Shown: positions 59,327 to 64,000 of the stretch, piece by piece
Numbering within the stretch: position 1 is the stretch's first letter
How the letters are laid out: each line of letters starts with the position of its first letter
Origin: Mycolicibacterium aubagnense
GTDB taxonomy: Bacteria > Actinomycetota > Actinomycetes > Mycobacteriales > Mycobacteriaceae
Length of the DNA stretch: 64,000 nt
Reading direction: 5' to 3'
Assembly: GCF_010730955.1 (NCBI RefSeq)
Contig: NZ_AP022577.1
Span: 2,790,001-2,854,000 of the forward strand
Made by a program: the position numbers and the translations under genes
The notes under the pieces: model-generated
Seen by the model: the letters and a program-made list of their open reading frames with translations, nothing else
Database searches by the model: none
What the model was told of the DNA's origin: nothing

Positions 59327-59364
59327 ACTATACACACGTCAACAGGGCTCTGCGCAACTGTTGA
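59327..59364 (-). promoter_or_regulatory. 6C RNA promoter and upstream dyad
   Basis: TATAGT (59332-59327) is a strong -10, with TTGCGC (59357-59352) as a weak -35 at 19 nt. The dyad TCAACAG (59339-59345) / CTGTTGA (59358-59364) overlaps the -35 region and may bind a regulator. Confidence 0.6.
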
Positions 59365-59483
59365 TTGTCTGTGAAAGGGGCGTGTCAGCACGTCAATCGC
59401 CGCGGCGGTCATGCCACCGGCGACCGACACGGCGGCGCCGGCGTCCACCCGGCGACGGTATTCCGGAGCATATGCTGGGAGCC

Positions 59484-60341
59484 GTGACCGCTACCGATCC
59501 GGCCGCCGGGGCCGCGGCCGCGCCGCGCCAGGAGGCCGAGTCCAGCGGTCCCGTGCGCACCGCAGCCTTCTTCGATCTCGATAAAACTGTCATCGCCAAG
59601 TCGAGCACCCTCGCTTTTAGCAAACCTTTCTTCAACCAGGGACTACTGAATCGGCAAGCTGTGCTCAAGTCCACTTATGCACAGTTTCTGTTCCTGATGT
59701 CGGGCGCCGACCACGATCAGATGGACCGCATGCGGTCGTACCTGACCAACATGTGCACCGGCTGGGACGTCGAACAGGTCAAGTCGATCGTCGCCGAGAC
59801 GCTGCATGACATCGTCGACCCACTGGTCTTCGCCGAAGCCGCCAACCTGATCGCCGATCACAAGCTGTGCGGCCGCGACGTCGTCGTGGTCTCGGCGTCC
59901 GGCGAGGAGATCGTGGCGCCGATCGCCCGCGAACTCGGTGCCCACCATTCGATGGCAACACGCATGGTGGTCACGGACGGCAAGTACACCGGCGACGTCG
60001 ACTTCTACTGCTTCGCCGAGGGCAAGGTGCGGGCCATCGAGGAACTCGCCGCCCGCGAGGGCTATGCGCTCGAGCACTGCTACGCGTACTCGGACTCCAT
60101 CACCGATCTGCCGATGCTCGCGGCCGTCGGCCACCCGGCCGTGGTCAATCCGGATCGCGCACTACGCAAGGAGGCCGTCGCGCGCGACTGGCCGGTACTG
60201 ACCTTCAACCGCCCGGTCTCGCTGCGAGACCGCCTCTCGGCGCCGTCGGGAGCCGCCGTCGCCACGACGCTGGCCGTCGGCGCCAGCGCCCTCGCAGCCG
60301 GCGCCGTGACGTACTCGCTGCTCCGTCGGCTGAACTTCTGA
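59484..60341 (+). CDS. HAD-IB family phosphatase (Rv3661-like, SerB-related)
   Basis: 285 residues. HAD motif I FFDLDKTVIA near residue 30, motif II in VVVSASGEEIV and motif IV in YSDSITDLPML, with a C-terminal membrane segment (AVATTLAVGASALAAGAVTYSLL). Resembles phosphoserine phosphatase-type enzymes and membrane-tethered HAD-IB hydrolases; the substrate is unknown. GTG 59484 gives the family N-terminus; ATG 59472 is the alternative. Confidence 0.88.
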   Translation: MTATDPAAGAAAAPRQEAESSGPVRTAAFFDLDKTVIAKSSTLAFSKPFFNQGLLNRQAVLKSTYAQFLFLMSGADHDQMDRMRSYLTNMCTGWDVEQVKSIVAETLHDIVDPLVFAEAANLIADHKLCGRDVVVVSASGEEIVAPIARELGAHHSMATRMVVTDGKYTGDVDFYCFAEGKVRAIEELAAREGYALEHCYAYSDSITDLPMLAAVGHPAVVNPDRALRKEAVARDWPVLTFNRPVSLRDRLSAPSGAAVATTLAVGASALAAGAVTYSLLRRLNF

Positions 60342-60407
60342 AAGCTACCGACGAGTTGCTGACGGCCCGTCCGTAACAATCACAAATCACCGCCGATTGA
60401 CCCTTGA

Positions 60408-60423
60408 TGTGACTGCGGTCACG
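60408..60423. promoter_or_regulatory. CRP-like dyad in the Ms1 promoter
   Basis: TGTGA-CTGCGG-TCACG differs by one base from the mycobacterial CRP consensus TGTGA-N6-TCACA. It ends immediately before the -10 TAGTAC (60424-60429), so a bound protein would block or modulate the promoter. Confidence 0.45.
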
Positions 60424-60435
60424 TAGTACAAAGGA

Positions 60436-60748
60436 AGCACGGAAGCCCCCAAGGCCAAGACCGAGCCGGAAGAGAAGGTTCGACCTCCCGAAGCGGGCAT
60501 CCCAGCACGGAATGCCGGCACCCACGCGGAGCACATACCGCGACAATGGTAAAAGCGTTGTGGGCCTGCGTAATTGCGAAAAGCGAACGGCTAAGAGAAT
60601 TCCTTGGGTGGAGTTGTAGCCGCAGCGCATTGCAGGGACGCCGAGGCCACCCACACAACCCAAGAAGCACGCTTGGTAACCGGGGTTCCGTGCTAGCGGG
60701 CGGCGAGCCGAGTCAGATATCTGACGACGGAGCGCCGCCTGCTTTTAT
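60436..60748 (+). ncRNA. Ms1 (MTS2823) RNA, 6S-like
   Basis: About 313 nt between the HAD gene and the Fic-like gene, the place and strand of MTS2823/Ms1. The -10 TAGTAC (60424-60429) predicts a start at 60436. The 5' end (AGCACGGAAGCCCC, 60436-60449) pairs with 60682-60694 (GGGGTTCCGTGCT), closing one long rod as in 6S RNA. It ends at a terminator: GGCGGCG (60699-60705) / CGCCGCC (60733-60739) with inner TCAGATATCTGA, then TTTT (60743-60746). Ms1 binds core RNA polymerase in stationary phase. Confidence 0.85.
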
Positions 60749-60785
60749 GTTTGACCGTTTGCTGGAGCCAGTGCCGGCCGAACCG

Positions 60786-61604
60786 CTACTTGGCGGAAGC
60801 CTGCGCGATGGACAGCGCCTCGCGCGCCCCGGAATGCAGGCCGCGGCTGCTGCAGATGAGCCACGCCGTCAGGCCGTCAGCGGTCCCCGACGCGAAGCCC
60901 CGTGCCGCGGCACGGTATTCGCCGACCTCACGCATCCAGTACATCTCGGGCACGCCGAGACCGTGCGGGTCCAGCCCGCTGGCCATGGTGATCAGCCGCG
61001 ACACCGCGCGCGCCACCACACCGTCGGCCACCCCGAACGGAGCCAGGCTCAGGAGTTCGCCATGAGCGACGGCCGCGAGCACTGTCGCCGGCACGCGGCT
61101 CCCCAGTCCCGTTTCGCTCCTCGCGTGCGCACCACCCACGATCTCGCCGAGCAGTTCCAGCCGCCGACCCACGTCCGGATCATCGGTGCGGGGGCGGCCG
61201 AGGTGGTCCTCATCCGCCAGATCCGCGGCCGCCAGTGTGTGCAGCCGGGCGATCGCCTGCAAGGGTGCCCGCTGCCAGACCCCGATCAGCGCCGTCGCGC
61301 CACCTTCGAGAGCCTCGGCCACCCGCAGCGCGCCGGCCAGCACGGCATCAGCACGCTCCCCCTTTGCGGGAGCCTCACCCTCTTTGCTGAAACTCAGCGC
61401 GCCACCGTCCAGCACTGACGACGCCCGGGCCGCCCGCATCGAGGCCTCGGCTGCGGTGGCGGGCCAACCGCGCAGGTTCACCTTGTGTCGATGGGCTCTA
61501 CCGAGCGCTTCACGCGCCTCGTCTCCCGCCTCGGCCACGCCGGGCAGTTCTGCCAAAGGAGCCAGCGGGTCAGGTGCAGCCACGTCCGCACAGGGTAGTG
61601 CCAC
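60786..61604 (-). CDS. Fic-like protein with degenerate active site (Rv3662c-like)
   Basis: 272 residues from GTG 61604; GTG 61583 would give 265. The N-terminus RAARASSVLDGG resembles the ASS-x-x-EG motif before Fic domains, and AHGELLSLAPFGVADGVVARAVSRL lines up with a Fic core AHxELLxLHPFxDGNGRVARA. In it the catalytic His is Ala188, Asn is Asp194 and Arg is Val196, so AMP transfer is not expected. The family is otherwise unassigned; the Fic relation is inference by eye. Confidence 0.75.
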   Translation of the reverse strand: MALPCADVAAPDPLAPLAELPGVAEAGDEAREALGRAHRHKVNLRGWPATAAEASMRAARASSVLDGGALSFSKEGEAPAKGERADAVLAGALRVAEALEGGATALIGVWQRAPLQAIARLHTLAAADLADEDHLGRPRTDDPDVGRRLELLGEIVGGAHARSETGLGSRVPATVLAAVAHGELLSLAPFGVADGVVARAVSRLITMASGLDPHGLGVPEMYWMREVGEYRAAARGFASGTADGLTAWLICSSRGLHSGAREALSIAQASAK

Positions 61605-61610
61605 GAGGTG

Positions 61611-61750
61611 GCCACCACCAACGTCCCGGTGGCGAGCCACCACCAACGTCCCGGTGGCGAGCCACCACCAACGTCCCGGTGGCGAGCCACCACCAACGTC
61701 ACGGTGGCGAGCCACCACCAACGTCACGGTGGCGAGCCACCACCAACGTC
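61611..61750. repeat. 25-bp tandem repeat (five copies plus a partial)
   Basis: Units start at 61611, 61636, 61661, 61686, 61711 and 61736 (last incomplete). The first three carry ACGTCCCGG, the next two ACGTCACGG. Each unit contains GCCACC and GGTGGC 11 nt apart, able to form a hairpin. The array fills the space between the Fic-like gene and acs and ends at the acs promoter. Confidence 0.95.
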
Positions 61751-61782
61751 ATTGCAACGTGTCAGTGACTACGCTCACAGCC

Positions 61783-63729
61783 ATGACACAAGACACCGCT
61801 GTGCCACAGGCTTATCCGCCGCCTGCCGAGTTCGCCGCGCAGGCCAATGCCACTGCTGCGTTGTATCAGGAGGCCGACGCCGATCGCCTGGAATTCTGGC
61901 GCCGCCAGGGCGAGCGGTTGTCCTGGGCCACCCCGTTCACGCAGGTTCTGGACTGGTCAAATGCCCCGTTCGCCACGTGGTTCGGCGACGGGAAACTCAA
62001 TGTCGCCTACAACTGCGTCGACCGCCATGTCGAGGCCGGCAACGGTGACCGTGTCGCGATCCATTGGGAAGGCGAGCCCGTCGGTGACGCCCGCGACATC
62101 ACCTACGCCCAGCTCAAGGACGAGGTCAGCAAGGCCGCCAACGCCCTGACCGCCCTCGGCCTGGTCGCCGGCGACCGCGTCGCCATCTATATGCCGATGG
62201 TGCCCGAGGCCATCGTGGCGATGCTGGCCTGCGCCCGTCTCGGTGTCATGCACTCGGTCGTGTTCGCCGGGTTCTCGGCCACCGCCCTGGGCGCGCGCGT
62301 CGAGGACGCGCACGCCAAGCTGGTCATCACCACCGACGGGCAGTACCGGCGCGGGCAGGCCGCCTCGCTCAAGACCGCCGTCGACGAAGCCGTCGCGGGA
62401 CAACCGAGCGTGGAGCACGTGCTGGTGGTCAAGCGCACCGGCATCGACGTCGACTGGACCGAGGGTCGCGACGTCTGGTGGCACGAGATCGTCGACGCGC
62501 AGTCAACCGAGCACACTCCCGAGGCGTTCGACGCCGAGCAACCGCTGTTCCTGCTGTACACCTCCGGCACCACCGGCAAGCCCAAGGGCATCGTGCACAC
62601 CAGCGGCGGCTACCTGACCCAGGCGTCCTACAGCCACCACAACGTCTTCGACATCAAACCCGACGACGTGTACTGGTGCACCGCCGACATCGGCTGGGTC
62701 ACCGGGCACACCTACATCGTCTACGGCCCGCTGTCCAACGGCGTCACGCAGGTGGTCTACGAAGGCACCCCCACCTCACCGACCGAGCACCGGCACTTCG
62801 AAATCATCGAAAAGTACGGCGTCACCATCTATTACACCGCCCCGACGCTGATCCGCACCTTCATGAAGCTGGGCCACCAGATTCCCGCGTCCCACGAACT
62901 GTCGAGCCTGCGGGTGCTGGGCAGCGTCGGCGAGCCCATCAACCCCGAGGCCTGGCGCTGGTACCACGAATACATCGGCGCCGGTGAAGCCCCCATCGTG
63001 GACACCTGGTGGCAGACCGAGACCGGCGCCATCATGATCTCCCCGCTGCCCGGCGTCACCGCCGCCAAGCCCGGCTCGGCCATGACCCCGCTGCCCGGCA
63101 TCAGCGCCAAGATCGTCGACGACGACGGCAACGAACTGGTCCCCGGCGCCGACGAAGCCGAGCACGTCACCGGCTACCTGGTCCTCGACAAGCCGTGGCC
63201 GGCGATGCTGCGCGGCATCTGGGGAGACGACGAGCGCTTCAAGGACACCTACTGGTCCCGGTTCGCCGAGCAGGGCTGGTACTTCGCCGGTGATGGCGCC
63301 CGCTACGACGCCGACGGCAACATCTGGGTCCTGGGCCGCATCGACGACGTCATGAACATCTCCGGCCACCGCATCTCCACCGCCGAGGTCGAATCCGCGC
63401 TCGTCGGGCACTCCGGTGTGGCCGAGGCCGCCGTCGTCGGCGCCACCGACGCCACCACCGGCCAGGCCATCTGCGCGTTCGTCATCCTCAAGGAAAGCGC
63501 GCACGGCGGGCCGGAGAACATGATCGAGGAACTGCGCGCCCAAGTGGCGCGGGAGATCTCCCCGATCGCCAAACCGCGCGAGATCCACGTCGTGCCCGAG
63601 CTGCCCAAGACCCGCAGCGGCAAGATCATGCGCCGACTGCTACGCGATGTCGCCGAAGGCCGCGAACTCGGCGACACCTCGACCCTGGTCGACCCCAGCG
63701 TCTTCGAGGCCATCCGCGCCAGCAAGTAA
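61783..63729 (+). CDS. acs: Acetyl-CoA synthetase
   Basis: 648 residues, makes acetyl-CoA from acetate through acetyl-AMP. Motifs are LLYTSGTTGKPKGIVHTSGGYL, DTWWQTETGAIMISPLPG, YFAGDGARYDADGNIWVLGRIDDVMNISGHR and the acetylatable lysine in PKTRSGKIMRRLLR. TACGCT (61770-61775) ends 7 nt before ATG 61783, so the mRNA may be leaderless; the -35 region touches the tandem repeat. A strong hairpin follows the stop. Confidence 0.97.
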   Translation: MTQDTAVPQAYPPPAEFAAQANATAALYQEADADRLEFWRRQGERLSWATPFTQVLDWSNAPFATWFGDGKLNVAYNCVDRHVEAGNGDRVAIHWEGEPVGDARDITYAQLKDEVSKAANALTALGLVAGDRVAIYMPMVPEAIVAMLACARLGVMHSVVFAGFSATALGARVEDAHAKLVITTDGQYRRGQAASLKTAVDEAVAGQPSVEHVLVVKRTGIDVDWTEGRDVWWHEIVDAQSTEHTPEAFDAEQPLFLLYTSGTTGKPKGIVHTSGGYLTQASYSHHNVFDIKPDDVYWCTADIGWVTGHTYIVYGPLSNGVTQVVYEGTPTSPTEHRHFEIIEKYGVTIYYTAPTLIRTFMKLGHQIPASHELSSLRVLGSVGEPINPEAWRWYHEYIGAGEAPIVDTWWQTETGAIMISPLPGVTAAKPGSAMTPLPGISAKIVDDDGNELVPGADEAEHVTGYLVLDKPWPAMLRGIWGDDERFKDTYWSRFAEQGWYFAGDGARYDADGNIWVLGRIDDVMNISGHRISTAEVESALVGHSGVAEAAVVGATDATTGQAICAFVILKESAHGGPENMIEELRAQVAREISPIAKPREIHVVPELPKTRSGKIMRRLLRDVAEGRELGDTSTLVDPSVFEAIRASK

Positions 63730-63740
63730 CCCGGAACGCG

Positions 63741-63774
63741 AAAGGCCCCCAACATCACGTTGGGAGCCTTTTTC
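63741..63774. terminator. Bidirectional terminator between acs and the protease gene
   Basis: A 13-bp stem with one mismatch (AAAGGCCCCCAAC / GTTGGGAGCCTTT) and loop ATCAC, followed by a T-run. On the other strand the stem also ends in T residues, so it can stop both convergent genes. Confidence 0.92.
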
Positions 63775-63780
63775 GTATCG

Positions 63781-64000
63781 TCAGGCGATGGGGACGTAAC
63801 CCGCGCCCGGGCGGTTCTTGGCGTCGAGGTCAGAGATCACCGCATTGATCGACACCGTCACGGCTGGGGTGTGCAGCGGCACGTACTTGACGACACACGT
63901 CGGCAGGTCATCGCTGAAGGCCCCGTGGATCATGCCGACCAGCTTGTTGTTCACGGTGACCGGTGCACCCGAGTCGCCTGGTTGGCCGCATACCTGGTCG
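63781..64000 (-). CDS. Trypsin-like S1 serine protease, C-terminal part (Rv3668c-like)
   Basis: The minus strand is open from the window edge to a TGA at 63781-63783, giving 72 C-terminal residues. It contains QPGDSGAPVTVNNKLVGMIHGAF, in which the Ser of GDSG is the catalytic residue of chymotrypsin-type proteases. A Cys pair (VCGQPGDSG, PTCVVKY) probably forms a disulfide, fitting an exported enzyme. The His and Asp of the triad lie outside the window. Confidence 0.85.
   Translation of the reverse strand, partial: DQVCGQPGDSGAPVTVNNKLVGMIHGAFSDDLPTCVVKYVPLHTPAVTVSINAVISDLDAKNRPGAGYVPIA

Noticed and set aside
60205..60663. 152-codon minus-strand open frame over the Ms1 region
   Set aside because: Runs through the Ms1 RNA and into the HAD gene on the other strand, with no family resemblance.
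61611..61750. Possible CRISPR array
   Set aside because: The 25-bp units are directly contiguous with no spacers and no cas genes are present, so it is a tandem repeat.

Overview
The window comes from a high-GC actinobacterium of the family Mycobacteriaceae. Gene order follows the M. tuberculosis block from about Rv3598c (lysS) to Rv3668c (a serine protease). Rv numbers here are from memory, not from a search. The espA-espD genes that lie between ftsH and ephA in M. tuberculosis are absent, PE/PE_PGRS genes are not seen, and several accessory genes are inserted. A non-tuberculous, probably environmental Mycolicibacterium-type organism fits best.

1-12.1 kb: lysS (missing only its last few codons), then a long minus-strand run of overlapping genes: ftsH, folE, folP, folB, folK, two membrane proteins, a DUF2520 protein, panC, panD and coaX. 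Together they give an AAA protease plus folate and pantothenate/CoA synthesis. A PLP-dependent D-amino-acid enzyme sits on the plus strand between lysS and coaX. 12.2-22 kb: epoxide hydrolase and luciferase-like oxidoreductase pair, LpqG-like lipoprotein, molybdopterin oxidoreductase, then hpt, tilS, a zinc metalloprotease, a PBP4-type carboxypeptidase and ppa.

22-29 kb is accessory: lipase-maturation-factor-like membrane protein, TetR, ABC1 kinase and cytochrome P450, a DCC protein, a 13E12-type HNH protein, and an OHCU-decarboxylase-like protein with a changed catalytic residue. 29-36.6 kb is the most unusual part. It holds a 1294-residue Pls-type single-module synthetase whose adenylation pocket reads like a lysine code. 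A gluzincin aminopeptidase and a flippase-like membrane protein follow it with overlapping starts and stops, and then the PpgS/DUF2304 glycolipid pair. This looks like a poly-(amino acid) production, trimming and export locus.

36.6-43.3 kb: TetR and amidohydrolase with a palindromic operator, galE, a GT-C-like membrane protein, a frameshifted IS481 element between att-like repeats, and tRNA-Thr(CGU). 43.3-59 kb: DNA polymerase III delta' subunit, membrane adenylate cyclase, topA, cspA, a DUF1998 helicase, a sensor-domain protein, SoxR with its box, and a compact Tad/Flp secretion operon ending in Ssd. 59-64 kb: 6C small RNA, HAD phosphatase, Ms1 (6S-like) RNA, a Fic-like protein with a degenerate active site, a 25-bp tandem repeat, acs and a partial S1 protease.

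Several genes have a TANNNT hexamer ending 6-7 nt before the start codon, which suggests leaderless mRNAs. That pattern was used to choose some starts.
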